Assembly: GCF_030657435.1 (NCBI RefSeq)
Contig: NZ_JAUTWS010000004.1
Span: 124,001 to 188,000 of the forward strand
Direction of reading: 5' to 3'
Source: Paracraurococcus lichenis
Lineage (GTDB): Bacteria > Pseudomonadota > Alphaproteobacteria > Acetobacterales > Acetobacteraceae
DNA: 64,000 nucleotides
In this document: piece by piece, positions 39,072 through 49,123 of the stretch
Numbering within the stretch: position 1 is the first letter of the stretch
Layout of the letters: every line of letters starts with the position of its first letter
Made by a program: the position numbers and the translations under genes
The notes under the pieces: model-generated
Seen by the model: only the letters and a program-made list of their open reading frames with translations
What the model was told of the DNA's origin: nothing
Databases searched by the model: none

Positions 39072-39764
39072 ATGATCGCCGCGCTCGCCTTCTATCTCTT
39101 CGCCGCCATCCTGATCGCCTCCGCGGTCATGGTGGTCACGGCGCGCAACCCGGTCCACAGCGTGCTGTTCCTGATCCTCGCCTTCTTCAATGCGGCGGCG
39201 CTGTTCCTGATCGCCGGCGCCGAGTTCCTGGCGATGATCCTGGTCATCGTCTATGTCGGCGCGGTCGCGGTCCTGTTCCTCTTCGTCGTCATGATGCTGG
39301 ACATCGACTTCGCGCGGCTGCGCGAGGGCTTCCAGCGCTACGCCCCCTTCGGCGCTGTCATCGGCGGCATCCTGTTCCTCGAACTGGTGATGGTCCTCGG
39401 CGGCTGGTCCTTTGCCGACCAGGCGGACGACCTGCGGCTCTCGCCGAACCCGGGCGCCGCCGTGACGAATGCCGAGGCGCTGGGGCGCATCATCTATACG
39501 GACTATGTCTACCTGTTCCAGGCGGCCGGCCTGATCCTGCTGGTCGCCATGATCGGCGCCATCGTCCTGACCCACCGCGACCGGCCCGGCACGCACCGGC
39601 AGAACGTCGCAGCGCAGGTCGCCCGCAGCGGGTCCATCAGCATGGAGAGCGTGCCGGTCGGCGCCGGCATCCGCGAGCTCGGCATCCGCCGGCCGCCGGA
39701 GCCGGAGGCCGAGACGCCGAAGGTCACGCACGACGCCGGGCACGGCCATGGGGGGCATCACTGA
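39072..39764 (+). CDS. nuoJ: NADH-quinone oxidoreductase subunit J
   Basis: A 230-residue ND6-type membrane subunit with five helices, including [25 protein letters not shown] with its pi-bulge region. The C-terminal 60 residues are hydrophilic and end in a His/Gly-rich stretch ([11 protein letters not shown]), an extension I do not see in typical family descriptions. Confidence 0.95.
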   Translation: MIAALAFYLFAAILIASAVMVVTARNPVHSVLFLILAFFNAAALFLIAGAEFLAMILVIVYVGAVAVLFLFVVMMLDIDFARLREGFQRYAPFGAVIGGILFLELVMVLGGWSFADQADDLRLSPNPGAAVTNAEALGRIIYTDYVYLFQAAGLILLVAMIGAIVLTHRDRPGTHRQNVAAQVARSGSISMESVPVGAGIRELGIRRPPEPEAETPKVTHDAGHGHGGHH

Positions 39765-39765
39765 G

Positions 39766-40074
39766 ATGGAGATCGGCCTCGCCCACTACCTGACCGTCGG
39801 CGCCATCCTGCTGGTACTCGGGGTCTTCGGCATCTTCCTCAACCGGAAGAACGTCATCGTCATCCTGATGAGCATCGAGCTCATCCTGCTCGCGGTGAAC
39901 CTGAACTTCGCCGCCTTCTCGTCCTGGCTGGACGACCTGACCGGTCAGGTCTTCGCCATGTTCGTGCTGACCGTCGCGGCCGCCGAGGCGGCGATCGGCC
40001 TCGCCATCGTCGTCATCTACTTCCGCAACCGCGGAAGCATCGAGGTCGAGGATATCTCGACCCTGAAGGGCTGA
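39766..40074 (+). CDS. nuoK: NADH-quinone oxidoreductase subunit K
   Basis: A 102-residue ND4L-type subunit with three helices; [20 protein letters not shown] contains the conserved membrane Glu, and [14 protein letters not shown] the second. The ATG follows the nuoJ stop by one base. Confidence 0.97.
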   Translation: MEIGLAHYLTVGAILLVLGVFGIFLNRKNVIVILMSIELILLAVNLNFAAFSSWLDDLTGQVFAMFVLTVAAAEAAIGLAIVVIYFRNRGSIEVEDISTLKG

Positions 40075-40078
40075 GCCG

Positions 40079-42067
40079 ATGTTCGTCGGTGCCATCTTCT
40101 TCCCCCTGCTCGGGGCCAGCATCAGCGGCTTTCTCGGCCGCTGGATCGGCGACAGGGCTGCGCAATGGTCCACCGTGATCTGCATGGTGCTGGCCGCCAT
40201 CTGCGGCAGCGCCGCCTTCGTGCAGGTCGCGCTCGGCGGCCAGCCCACCGTGGTGCCCATCGTCACCTGGATGGATGTCGGCGGGCTCGAGGTCTCCTGG
40301 GCGCTGCGCTACGACACGCTCAGCGTCGTCATGGTGGCAATGGTCACCTTCATCTCGACCCTGATCCACCTCTATTCCGTCGGCTATATGTCGCATGACG
40401 CGACGCCGTCGCGGTTCTTCGCCTATCTCTCCCTCTTCACCTTCATGATGCTCATGCTGGTGACGGCGGACAACCTGGCCCAGCTCTTCTTCGGCTGGGA
40501 GGGCGTGGGCCTCGCGAGCTACCTGCTGATCGGCTACTGGTACGACCGCGAGAGCGCGAACCGCGCGGCGATGAAGGCCTTCATCGTCAACCGCGTCGGC
40601 GACGTGTTCTTCATGCTCGGCGTGGCACTGACCTTCCTCACCTTCAACAGCATCGAGTTCGCCACGATCTTCCCGGCGGTCGAGGCGCATGCGCACGACA
40701 CCTTCCTGGGGGTGAACTCGATCGAGCTGATCGCCGTGCTGCTCTTCCTCGGCGCCTGCGGCAAGTCGGCGCAGCTCGGCCTGCACACCTGGCTGCCGGA
40801 CGCGATGGAAGGGCCGACGCCGGTCTCCGCGCTGATCCATGCCGCCACCATGGTGACCGCCGGCGTCTTCCTGGTCTGCCGCATGTCGCCGATCTTTGAG
40901 GAAGCGCCGGTCGCGCTCTCCATCGTCACCCTGGTCGGCGCCAGCACCGCCTTCTTCGCCGCGACCATCGGCTGCGTGCAGAACGACATCAAGCGGGTCA
41001 TCGCCTATTCGACCTGCTCGCAGCTCGGCTACATGTTCTTCGCGGCCGGCGTGGGCGCCTATCAGGTGGCGATGTTCCACCTCTTCACCCATGCCTTCTT
41101 CAAGGCCCTGCTCTTCCTCGGCGCCGGCAGCGTGATCCACGCCATGTCGGACGAGCAGGACATCCGCCGCATGGGCGGCATCTGGACCAAGATCCCGGTG
41201 ACCTATGCGGTGATGTGGATCGGCAATCTGGCGCTGGCCGGCATTCCCTTCTTCGCCGGTTACTACTCCAAGGACGCGATCCTGGAGGCCGCCTTCGCGG
41301 CAGGAAGCGGCGTCGGCGCCTATGCCTGGGTGCTCGGCATGGCGGCGGCCTTCCTGACGGCCTTCTATTCCTGGCGCCTGCTGATCCTGACCTTCCACGG
41401 CGAGCCCCGGGCGGATCACCACACCATGGAGCATGTGCACGAGAGCCCGGCGGTCATGCTCATCCCGCTCATCCTGCTTGCCGTGGGCGCGGTGCTGACC
41501 GGCTACATCTTCGCCCCGCTCTTCATCGGCGAGCACGAGCACGACTTCTGGCACGGCGCCATCGTGAACGGCGCGCACAACCACATCATGCACGCCATGC
41601 ACGAGGTGCCGGAATGGGTGCCGCTGGCGCCGACCGTGATGGGCATCGGCGGCATCGCGCTCGCCTATGTGCTCTACATGGTGATGCCCGGCGTCCCGGC
41701 GCGCCTCGCCCAGCTCTTCAGCGCCCGGCCGCAGGTCGTCCGCAGCCTGCCTCTCATCCCGGCCGAGGGCGCGGAGCAGCGGACCGAGCCGAATCCCGGC
41801 GGCCTCTACGGCTTCCTGTTGAAGAAGTGGTATTTCGACGAGCTCTACGACCGCATCTTCGTCCAGCCGGCCCGTCGCCTCGCGGCGGTGTTCTGGAAGG
41901 TCGGCGATGCGCAGATCATCGACGGCATGCCGAACGGTGCCGCCGACCTGGCCGTCGAGGTGTCGCGCGGCGCGGTCCGCATCCAGACCGGCCGCGTGGC
42001 GAACTATGCCTTCGCCATGATCATCGGCCTCGTCGTCTTCGTCTCTCTCTTCCTGATCGGGCGCTGA
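40079..42067 (+). CDS. nuoL: NADH-quinone oxidoreductase subunit L
   Basis: A 662-residue ND5-type antiporter-like subunit. [19 protein letters not shown] holds the key Glu, [25 protein letters not shown] the Lys/His pathway, and the long C-terminal lateral helix lies near its end. The His-rich loop ([19 protein letters not shown]) is unremarkable for this group. Confidence 0.97.
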   Translation: MFVGAIFFPLLGASISGFLGRWIGDRAAQWSTVICMVLAAICGSAAFVQVALGGQPTVVPIVTWMDVGGLEVSWALRYDTLSVVMVAMVTFISTLIHLYSVGYMSHDATPSRFFAYLSLFTFMMLMLVTADNLAQLFFGWEGVGLASYLLIGYWYDRESANRAAMKAFIVNRVGDVFFMLGVALTFLTFNSIEFATIFPAVEAHAHDTFLGVNSIELIAVLLFLGACGKSAQLGLHTWLPDAMEGPTPVSALIHAATMVTAGVFLVCRMSPIFEEAPVALSIVTLVGASTAFFAATIGCVQNDIKRVIAYSTCSQLGYMFFAAGVGAYQVAMFHLFTHAFFKALLFLGAGSVIHAMSDEQDIRRMGGIWTKIPVTYAVMWIGNLALAGIPFFAGYYSKDAILEAAFAAGSGVGAYAWVLGMAAAFLTAFYSWRLLILTFHGEPRADHHTMEHVHESPAVMLIPLILLAVGAVLTGYIFAPLFIGEHEHDFWHGAIVNGAHNHIMHAMHEVPEWVPLAPTVMGIGGIALAYVLYMVMPGVPARLAQLFSARPQVVRSLPLIPAEGAEQRTEPNPGGLYGFLLKKWYFDELYDRIFVQPARRLAAVFWKVGDAQIIDGMPNGAADLAVEVSRGAVRIQTGRVANYAFAMIIGLVVFVSLFLIGR

Positions 42068-42069
42068 TC

Positions 42070-43584
42070 ATGAACGCCGCCGGCTTTCCGCTGCTCTCGC
42101 TCGTCACCTTCCTGCCCCTGGCGGGGGCGGCCATCATCATGTCGGTGCGCGGCGATGACGCGGTCATCGCCCGCAACGCCCGCTGGACCGCGCTCTGGAC
42201 CAGCCTGATCGTCTTCCTGCTCAGCCTGATCCTCTGGTTCCGCTTCGACCGTTCCTCCGCCGGCTTCCAGTTCGAGGAGAAGCTCGCCTGGCTGCCGGAA
42301 TTCGGCGTCGGCTACCACATGGGCGTGGACGGCATCTCCGTCCTCTTCGTCCTGCTCTCCACCGCCCTGACGCCGATCTGCATCCTGGCCTCCTGGGAGG
42401 CGATCGAGACCCGCGTCCGCGAGTACATGATCGCCTTCCTGATCCTCGAGACGATGATGGTGGGCATGTTCTGCGCCCTCGACTTCATCGTCTTCTACGT
42501 CTTCTTCGAGGCGGTGCTGATCCCGATGTTCCTCATCATCGGGGTCTGGGGCGGGCCGCGGCGGGTCTATGCCGCCTTCAAGTTCTTCCTCTACACCCTG
42601 CTCGGCAGCGTGCTGATGCTGCTGGCCATCCTCTATCTCTGGTACAATGCCGGCACCACCGACATCCCGGAGCTCTTCGAGCAGACCGTGCCGCGCGCCG
42701 CGCAGGCCTGGATCTTCTTCGCCTTCCTCGCCAGCTTCGCGGTGAAGGTGCCGATGTGGCCGGTGCATACCTGGCTGCCGGACGCACACGTGGAAGCGCC
42801 CACGGCCGGCTCGGTCATCCTGGCCGGCGTGCTGCTGAAGATGGGCGCCTACGGCTTCCTCCGCTTCACCCTGCCGCTGCTGCCGGAGGCCTCGGCCGAG
42901 TTCGCGCCGCTCATCTTCGTCCTCTCGGTCGTCGCCGTCGTCTACACCTCGCTGGTGGCGCTGGCGCAGGAGGACATGAAGAAGCTGATCGCCTATTCCT
43001 CGGTCGCCCATATGGGCATCGTCACGATCGGCATCTTCGCCCTGAACCACCAGGGCCTCTCGGGCGCGCTCTTCACCATGCTCGCCCATGGCGTCGTCTC
43101 GGGCGCGCTCTTCCTCTGCGTCGGCGTGCTCTATGACCGCGTCCATAGCCGCGAGATCGCGCGCTATGGCGGCATGGCGAACGTCATGCCCTCCTACGGC
43201 CTGGTGTTCCTCTTCTTCACCATGGCCTCGGTCGGCCTTCCGGGCCTGGCCAATTTCGTCGGCGAGTTCCTGGTGATCGTCGGCGCCTGGCGGGTGAACC
43301 CCTGGGTCGCCTTCGGCGCCGCCCTCGGCATGATCCTGGGCGCGGCCTACATGCTCTACCTCTACAAGCGCGTCGGCTTCGGCAAGGTGACGCGGCAGGA
43401 CCTGCGGGCGCTGCTCGACCTCAGCCCGCGGGAATACACGGTCTTCGCGCCGCTGATCCTGCTGACGCTGTGGATGGGCGTCTATCCGCAGTCCTTCCTC
43501 TCCTTCTTCGAGGCCTCGGTGGCCAACCTCGTCGCGCGGCATGAGGCGGCGCTCGGCGCCGCCCGCCTGGCCGGGATTCACTGA
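42070..43584 (+). CDS. nuoM: NADH-quinone oxidoreductase subunit M
   Basis: A 504-residue ND4-type antiporter-like subunit: [21 protein letters not shown] contains the conserved Glu and [21 protein letters not shown] the proton-path motif, each seen here. Starts two bases after nuoL. Confidence 0.97.
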   Translation: MNAAGFPLLSLVTFLPLAGAAIIMSVRGDDAVIARNARWTALWTSLIVFLLSLILWFRFDRSSAGFQFEEKLAWLPEFGVGYHMGVDGISVLFVLLSTALTPICILASWEAIETRVREYMIAFLILETMMVGMFCALDFIVFYVFFEAVLIPMFLIIGVWGGPRRVYAAFKFFLYTLLGSVLMLLAILYLWYNAGTTDIPELFEQTVPRAAQAWIFFAFLASFAVKVPMWPVHTWLPDAHVEAPTAGSVILAGVLLKMGAYGFLRFTLPLLPEASAEFAPLIFVLSVVAVVYTSLVALAQEDMKKLIAYSSVAHMGIVTIGIFALNHQGLSGALFTMLAHGVVSGALFLCVGVLYDRVHSREIARYGGMANVMPSYGLVFLFFTMASVGLPGLANFVGEFLVIVGAWRVNPWVAFGAALGMILGAAYMLYLYKRVGFGKVTRQDLRALLDLSPREYTVFAPLILLTLWMGVYPQSFLSFFEASVANLVARHEAALGAARLAGIH

Positions 43585-43586
43585 CC

Positions 43587-45008
43587 ATGATCTGGACCCT
43601 CGCCCTGCCGGAGCTCGCCCTCGCGGTCGCCGGCCTGGTCATCCTCGCCGCCGGGGTCATCCCGAAGCAGGACACCTTCTTCCCGGTCTCCATGGCCTGC
43701 GTCGGCGCCCTGCTGCTGGCGGCCGTCCTGGTCCTCGGCCAGGGGGAAGGCACGGCGCTCAGCGGCCACTACGTGGCCGATGCCTTCAGCGGCTTCATGA
43801 AGGTGCTGACGCTCGCCGCCGCCGCGGTCGGCATCCTCCTCTCGCTCGACTTCAATGAGCGCGAGGGGCTGGCGCGCTTCGAGTTCCCGATCCTCATGCT
43901 CTTCGCCACGCTCGGCATGATGGTCATGATCTCGGCCAACGACCTGCTCTCCCTCTACCTGGGGCTCGAGCTGCTCTCGCTGCCGCTCTACGTCATCGCC
44001 GCCTTCAACCGCGACAGCGGCCGCTCGGCCGAGGCGGGGCTGAAGTACTTCGTGCTCGGCGCCCTTGCCTCCGGCCTGCTGCTCTATGGCAGCTCGCTGG
44101 TCTACGGCTTCGCCGGCACGACGAATTTCGACCGTCTGGGCGAGGCCTTCTCCGAGCCGGCGGGCGTCTCGCCGGGCGTGATCGTCGGCGTCGTCTTCGT
44201 CATCACCGGCCTCGCCTTCAAGGTTTCGGCGGTGCCCTTCCACATGTGGACGCCCGACGTCTACGAGGGCGCGCCGACCCCGGTGACGGCCTTCTTCGCC
44301 TCGGCGCCGAAGGTCGCGGCCATCGCGCTGCTGGCCCGCGTGCTGCTCGGCCCCTTCGGCGACCTGGTGGCGCAGTGGAGCCAGGTCATCACCCTGGTCT
44401 CGCTGGGATCCATGATCCTCGGCAGCTTCGCCGCGATCGGGCAACGCAACCTGAAGCGGCTGATGGCCTATTCCTCCATCGGCCATGTTGGCTATGCGCT
44501 CATGGGCCTGGCGGTCGGCACCGATATCGGGCTGCGCGGCCTGCTGATCTACATGGCGATCTACGTCTTCATGAACCTCGGCACCTTCGCCGTGCTGGTG
44601 GCCATGCGCCGCCAGGGCCGGTCGGTCGAGGGGATCGAGGACCTCGCGGGCCTCGGCCGCACCGATCCGGTGACCGCGATGTGGATGGCCGTGTTCATGT
44701 TCAGCATGGCCGGCATCCCGCCGCTCGCCGGTTTCTTCGGCAAGCTCTACGTCTTCCTCGCGGCCGTGCAGGCGGGCTTCTGGACCCTCGCGGTGGTCGG
44801 CGTGCTGACCAGCGTCGTCTCCGCCTACTACTACCTGCGCATCGTCAAGGTGATGTATTTCGACGCGCCGGTGGGCAGCCTCGATCGCGCCCCGGCCAGC
44901 CTGACGGTGGTGATGGCCGGCACCGGCCTCTTCACCGCGCTCTTCGCGCTCTGGCCGGCGCCGATCCTGGCCGCTGCGCAGGCGGCGGCCTCGGCGCTGC
45001 TGGGGTGA
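43587..45008 (+). CDS. nuoN: NADH-quinone oxidoreductase subunit N
   Basis: A 473-residue ND2-type antiporter-like subunit: SLYLGLELLSLPLYVIAAF with the conserved Glu, VPFHMWTPDVYEGAPTPVTAF and LMAYSSIGHVGYALMGL. It ends the nuo series; its stop overlaps the birA GTG, so birA is likely cotranscribed. Confidence 0.97.
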   Translation: MIWTLALPELALAVAGLVILAAGVIPKQDTFFPVSMACVGALLLAAVLVLGQGEGTALSGHYVADAFSGFMKVLTLAAAAVGILLSLDFNEREGLARFEFPILMLFATLGMMVMISANDLLSLYLGLELLSLPLYVIAAFNRDSGRSAEAGLKYFVLGALASGLLLYGSSLVYGFAGTTNFDRLGEAFSEPAGVSPGVIVGVVFVITGLAFKVSAVPFHMWTPDVYEGAPTPVTAFFASAPKVAAIALLARVLLGPFGDLVAQWSQVITLVSLGSMILGSFAAIGQRNLKRLMAYSSIGHVGYALMGLAVGTDIGLRGLLIYMAIYVFMNLGTFAVLVAMRRQGRSVEGIEDLAGLGRTDPVTAMWMAVFMFSMAGIPPLAGFFGKLYVFLAAVQAGFWTLAVVGVLTSVVSAYYYLRIVKVMYFDAPVGSLDRAPASLTVVMAGTGLFTALFALWPAPILAAAQAAASALLG

Positions 45009-45781
45009 CGGGCTCCGGCCAGGGCGGGGCCGCCCCGGGCGGGGAGGCGCCGGCCCTGCCGGAAGGCTGGCGCCTCGAGGTGCACGAGGCGCTGCCCAGC
45101 ACCTCCGACCTCCTCTTCCGCCGGGCGGAGGCGGGCGAGCCCGAAGGGCTCGCCATCCTCGCGCGGCAGCAGACCGCGGGGCGCGGCCGTGCCGGCCGCG
45201 CCTGGGCCTCGCCGCCCGGCAACCTCTACCTCTCCGTGCTGCTGCGTCCTCCGGGGCCGGCGCGCGAGGCGCCGCAATGGAGCCTGCTGGCCGGCGTCGC
45301 ACTGGCCGAGGCGGCGGCCGAGGTGGTGCCGGAGGCCGGCGCCCTCCGCCTGAAATGGCCGAACGACCTGCTGCGGGACGGCGCGAAATGCGCCGGCATC
45401 CTGGCCGAGAGCGCGCTGACCCCGGCCGGTGGCCTCGCCTGGATCAGCCTCGGCATCGGGGTGAACCTGGCGCATGCGCCCGCCGTGGCTGATCGCCCGA
45501 CCGCGACCCTCGGCGCCTCCACCGCACCGGAGGCCTTCGCCGCCCGCCTGCTCCGGCGCCTCGATCACTGGCGGGCGGTGCAGCGCGCCGCCGGCTTCGG
45601 CCCGGTGCGGGCCGCCTGGCTGCGCTTCGGGCCAAGGCCGGGGGAGGCGGTCACGCTCCGCGGCCTCGATGGCGCGGGCGCTTTCGCGGGCCTCGCCGAG
45701 GATGGCAGCCTGCTCATCGAGACCGACGGGACGCGGCGGGCCATCCCCGCCGGCGAGGTCCTGTCCCAGGGAGACGCCTAG
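45005..45781 (+). CDS. birA: Biotin--[acetyl-CoA-carboxylase] ligase
   Basis: A 258-residue single-domain biotin protein ligase without the DNA-binding domain of E. coli BirA, so it should not act as a repressor. Motifs: [22 protein letters not shown] (adenylate loop), [11 protein letters not shown], and [19 protein letters not shown] with the catalytic Lys. A GTG start overlapping the nuoN stop (GTGA) marks translational coupling. Confidence 0.93.
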   Translation: MTGSGQGGAAPGGEAPALPEGWRLEVHEALPSTSDLLFRRAEAGEPEGLAILARQQTAGRGRAGRAWASPPGNLYLSVLLRPPGPAREAPQWSLLAGVALAEAAAEVVPEAGALRLKWPNDLLRDGAKCAGILAESALTPAGGLAWISLGIGVNLAHAPAVADRPTATLGASTAPEAFAARLLRRLDHWRAVQRAAGFGPVRAAWLRFGPRPGEAVTLRGLDGAGAFAGLAEDGSLLIETDGTRRAIPAGEVLSQGDA

Positions 45782-45785
45782 TGTC

Positions 45786-46586
45786 ATGCTGCTCGCGATC
45801 GATGCGGGAAACACCAATGTCGTCTTCGCCGTGCATGACGGCACGGAATGGCGTGGGCGCTGGCGCATCGCGACCCGCGCCGACCGGACCTCGGACGAAT
45901 ATGCCGTCTGGCTGCTGGCGCTGTTCCAGCACTGCGGCCTGAAGCCGGCCGAGATCGACCGCTGCGCCATCGGCACCGTGGTGCCGGCCGCCCTCTACAA
46001 CCTCCGCCGCCTCTCCCGCGAGTGGTTCAACGTGGAGCCGCTGGTGGCCCGGGCCTCGGTGAACTGGGGCTTCGAGATCCGGGTCGACCGGCCGCAGGAG
46101 GTGGGCGCCGACCGGCTCCTGAACTCCCTCGCCTCGCACCACCACTACCAGGGGCCGCTGGTCGTGATCGACTTCGGCACGGCGACGACCTTCGACGTGG
46201 TCGATTCCGATGGCGCCTATCTGGGAGGTGTCATCGCGCCCGGGATCAATCTCTCGATCGAGGCGTTGCACAAGGCGGCGGCGCGGCTGCCCCGGATCGG
46301 CATAGGCCGGCCGCAGGCGGTGATCGGGCGGGATACGGTGGCGGCGATGCAGTCGGGCATCTACTGGGGCTATGTCGGTTTGATCGAGGGTATCGTCGGC
46401 CGCATCCAGGCCGAGCACGAGGCTCATCTGAAGGTGGTCGCGACCGGCGGCCTGGCGCCGCTCTTCGCCGAGGGGACCACCGTCATCGAGACGATCGACG
46501 CGGATATCACCCTGGAGGGCCTCCGCCTGTTGGCGGAGCGCAATCCGGTGCCCATCTTGCAGAAATCGGTGCGCGACACGCCGTGA
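45786..46586 (+). CDS. coaX: Type III pantothenate kinase
   Basis: A 266-residue ASKHA-fold kinase for the first step of CoA synthesis. Motifs: [18 protein letters not shown] (phosphate 1), [13 protein letters not shown] and [22 protein letters not shown] (phosphate 2), and [11 protein letters not shown]. The type III enzyme is not feedback-inhibited by CoA. Four bases after birA, a usual alphaproteobacterial pair. Confidence 0.95.
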   Translation: MLLAIDAGNTNVVFAVHDGTEWRGRWRIATRADRTSDEYAVWLLALFQHCGLKPAEIDRCAIGTVVPAALYNLRRLSREWFNVEPLVARASVNWGFEIRVDRPQEVGADRLLNSLASHHHYQGPLVVIDFGTATTFDVVDSDGAYLGGVIAPGINLSIEALHKAAARLPRIGIGRPQAVIGRDTVAAMQSGIYWGYVGLIEGIVGRIQAEHEAHLKVVATGGLAPLFAEGTTVIETIDADITLEGLRLLAERNPVPILQKSVRDTP

Positions 46587-46694
46587 GCGCGAACCGGCAT
46601 CCGGTCCCCCGACAGCCGGGGCGGCCGGATACCGCATCGCGTTTGCAACGACAAGGCTGGCCCGGGCTGCTGAAACCCCGGTCCAGGATGAGGT

Positions 46695-48365
46695 ATGGAC
46701 GATTTCATGGCGACGGCCGGACCCGATCCGGCCGGTGATCTGGCATTCATTCCGCTCGGCGGGACCGGCGAGATCGGGATGAACCTCAATGTGTACCGCT
46801 GCGATGGCCGGTTGCTGGCCATCGATTGCGGCATCGGCTTCGGCGGGCCGGAGAACCCCGAGGTCGACGTCATGGTGCCCGACCCGACCTGGCTGGCGGA
46901 ACGGCGCGACCGGCTGGTCGGCCTCGTCGTCACCCATGCGCATGAGGACCATGTGGGCGCCGTCGCGCATCTCTGGCCGCAATTGCGCTGCCCCGTCTAT
47001 GCCGGGCCCTTCGTCTCGGCCGTGCTGCGGCGGAAGCTCGGCGAGGCGGGGCTGCTGGGCGAGGCGAAGATCGTCACCGTGCCGCTCGGCGGCAAGCTGT
47101 CGCTGGCGCCCTTCGACCTGGAATTCCTCCGCGTCGCTCATTCGGTGCCGGAGGCGCAGGCGGTCGCCATCCGCACCCGGCACGGCACGGTGCTGCATAC
47201 CGGCGACTGGAAGCTCGACCCCGACCCGCTGATAGGCGAGCCGACCGACGAGGCGGCCTTCGGCCGCCTCGGCGGGGAGGGGGTGCTGGCCATGGTCTGC
47301 GACTCGACCAATGCGCTGGTCGAGGGGCATTCGGGCTCCGAGGCCGAGGTGCGGCGGAACCTCACCGCCATCATCCGCAGCCTGACCGGGCGCGTCGCCG
47401 TCTCCTGCTTCGCCACGAACGTCGCGCGGGTCGAGAGCATCACCAAGGCCGCCATGGCCGCCGGGCGGCAGGTCGCGCTCTTCGGCCGGTCCTTGCGCAA
47501 TGCCGAGGCCGCGGCGCGGGAATGCGGCTATCTCACCGACATCCCGCCCTATGTGCCGGAGGAGGAGGCCGGGTATATCCCGGACGACAACCTCCTCATC
47601 ATCTGCACCGGCAGCCAGGGCGAGCCGCGCTCGGCCCTGTCGAAGATCGCGGCCGATACCCATCCCAACATCGCGCTCGGGGAGGGCGACACCGTCATCT
47701 TCTCCTCCCGCATGATTCCGGGGAACGAGCGGGGGATCCTGCAGCTCCAGGACCAGTTGGCGCGGCGCGGGTGCAAGGTCATGACGGCCGACGACCACAT
47801 GGTCCATGTCTCCGGCCACCCCGCGCGGGACGAGCTGAAGCGGCTCTACCAGCTCGTGAAGCCGAAATACGCCGTGCCGGTGCATGGCGAGTGGCGCCAC
47901 CTCTCAGAGCATGCGGCGCTGGCGCGCGAGCTCCAGACCATCCCGATCCTGGTCGAGGATGGCGACGTCCTCCAGCTCGGCCCCGGGCGGCCGGAGGTGG
48001 TGGAGGGCGTGCCGACCGGGCGCCTCGCCGTCGACAATGGCCGGTTGCTGCCGTTGCAGGGCGGGGTGCTGGCCGCGCGCAAGCGCATGCTGTTCAACGG
48101 CGTGGTCATGGCCTCGCTCGCCGTGGACGGCGCCGGGCGGGTGCTGGGCACGCCGCAGATCTCCGCGCCCGGGCTGCTCGACGGCGACGAGGGCATCGGG
48201 CCGCAGCTCGCGGCCGAGCTGGCGCGGGCGGTCACCGACCTGCCGAGCGGGCTGCGGCGCGAGGACGACGCGCTGCGCGAGGCGGCGCGGACCGTGCTGC
48301 GCAAGGCGGTCGGCCGGCGGCTGCGCAAGCGGCCCAATGTCGAGGTCCATCTGCTGCGGGTCTGA
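46695..48365 (+). CDS. rnj: Ribonuclease J
   Basis: A 556-residue metallo-beta-lactamase/beta-CASP nuclease with 5'-3' exo- and endonuclease activity, for RNA turnover and 16S/23S rRNA processing. Motifs: PLGGTGEIGMNLNVY, THAHEDHVGAV (81-86 metal ligands), HTGDWKLDPDP, CTGSQGEPRSAL, and VSGHPARDELKRLYQLVKPKY, with PVHGEWRHL. AGGATGAGGT directly precedes the ATG. Confidence 0.95.
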   Translation: MDDFMATAGPDPAGDLAFIPLGGTGEIGMNLNVYRCDGRLLAIDCGIGFGGPENPEVDVMVPDPTWLAERRDRLVGLVVTHAHEDHVGAVAHLWPQLRCPVYAGPFVSAVLRRKLGEAGLLGEAKIVTVPLGGKLSLAPFDLEFLRVAHSVPEAQAVAIRTRHGTVLHTGDWKLDPDPLIGEPTDEAAFGRLGGEGVLAMVCDSTNALVEGHSGSEAEVRRNLTAIIRSLTGRVAVSCFATNVARVESITKAAMAAGRQVALFGRSLRNAEAAARECGYLTDIPPYVPEEEAGYIPDDNLLIICTGSQGEPRSALSKIAADTHPNIALGEGDTVIFSSRMIPGNERGILQLQDQLARRGCKVMTADDHMVHVSGHPARDELKRLYQLVKPKYAVPVHGEWRHLSEHAALARELQTIPILVEDGDVLQLGPGRPEVVEGVPTGRLAVDNGRLLPLQGGVLAARKRMLFNGVVMASLAVDGAGRVLGTPQISAPGLLDGDEGIGPQLAAELARAVTDLPSGLRREDDALREAARTVLRKAVGRRLRKRPNVEVHLLRV

Positions 48366-48446
48366 CGGCCCGCGGCTGCGCCCGAACCACCATGGCCGGG
48401 TCCGACCCGGCCATCCCCTCCACGCGCGCGCTGCAAGGAGCGGCCC

Positions 48447-48707
48447 ATGGGCTGGGTCAGCGGAATCGTCGTCTTCTTCCTGATCTGGTGGGTCGCGCTC
48501 TTCGCCGTCCTGCCGATCGGCACTGCCCCGAATCCGGACGGTGATCCCGATACCGGCTGGCGCGGGGTCCCCGTGCGCCCGCGACTCCTCCGGAAGGTGC
48601 TGCTCACCACCCTGGTCGCGGCCGTGATCTGGCTGGGGGTCTATGCGCTCATCGAGAGCGACTGGCTCAGCTTTCGCAGCGGTTGGCTGGCTTTGCCGGA
48701 AAAATGA
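48447..48707 (+). CDS. DUF1467 family membrane protein
   Basis: An 86-residue protein with two membrane helices (GIVVFFLIWWVALFAVLPIG, then LLTTLVAAVIWLGVYALI) separated by a loop NPDGDPDTGWRGVPVRPRLL. This plan and the position between rnj and proS define the DUF1467 family of alphaproteobacteria. Function unknown. AAGGAGCGG precedes the ATG. Confidence 0.88.
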   Translation: MGWVSGIVVFFLIWWVALFAVLPIGTAPNPDGDPDTGWRGVPVRPRLLRKVLLTTLVAAVIWLGVYALIESDWLSFRSGWLALPEK

Positions 48708-48835
48708 GCGACTTTCCAGCCTTTAGGCTGGTGTCGCCTTCGTGTTGGGCATTTCCGGTGTGAGAGCCTTTTTTTTCGCCGATTTCGGCAGCCTTTGCCG
48801 TTGTCCGACGTTGGGTCTCCGCGTCACCATGCATG

Positions 48836-48861
48836 CAGAGAGAGGGTTGGTCCTCTCTCTG
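48836..48861 (+). other. Perfect 10-bp hairpin
   Basis: CAGAGAGAGG (48836-48845) / CCTCTCTCTG (48852-48861), loop of 6. It lies 30 bases before the intrinsic terminator, and could be the first element of a short structured transcript. Confidence 0.55.
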
Positions 48862-48891
48862 CCGTGTGACTGGCGTTTCCTCCCTAAACTC

Positions 48892-48923
48892 GGGCCGTAC
48901 CCAGTGGGTGCGGCCCTTTTTTT
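48892..48923 (+). terminator. Strong intrinsic terminator upstream of proS
   Basis: Stem GGGCCGTACCC (48892-48902) / GGGTGCGGCCC (48906-48916) with one G-T pair and a 3-base loop, followed by seven T's. It ends a plus-strand transcript about 200 bases before proS. Confidence 0.85.
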
Positions 48924-49123
48924 CGTCTAGCGCAGGAATGACCGGCTGCCAAGCCTGTCTGAACGAATCCGGCCCGGATTCTTGCCCCTTTTTGCGTGGT
49001 GCGCTGCAGCAAAGAAAGAAAATTGCGAAGCCGCCGGTTTTGCGCGGAGCGCACCAGCCCATCCCCCCGGCGGCCGATCCGGGCTAAAGGAAGCGCCGGA
49101 ATCGCTTGCCCCAGGAGTTTGCC

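Larger units (their letters stand above)
48708..49123 (+). other. Hairpin-rich untranslated stretch before proS
   Basis: About 416 bases, clearly richer in A and T than the flanking genes, without a supported gene. From left to right it holds a CCAGCC/GGCTGG hairpin (48716-48731), eight T's at 48769-48776, a perfect 10-bp hairpin (48836-48861), an intrinsic terminator (48892-48923), and a GAATCCG/CGGATTC hairpin (48965-48981) followed by five T's. This looks like termination or attenuation plus a possible small RNA, rather than a coding region. Confidence 0.5.

Noticed and set aside
48769-48776. Run of eight T's as a terminator on its own
   Set aside because: No adequate stem directly precedes it, so it is kept only as part of the spacer description.
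48667-49062. Minus-strand 131-codon frame in the spacer before proS
   Set aside because: It reads through the intrinsic terminator and hairpins; composition is not protein-like.
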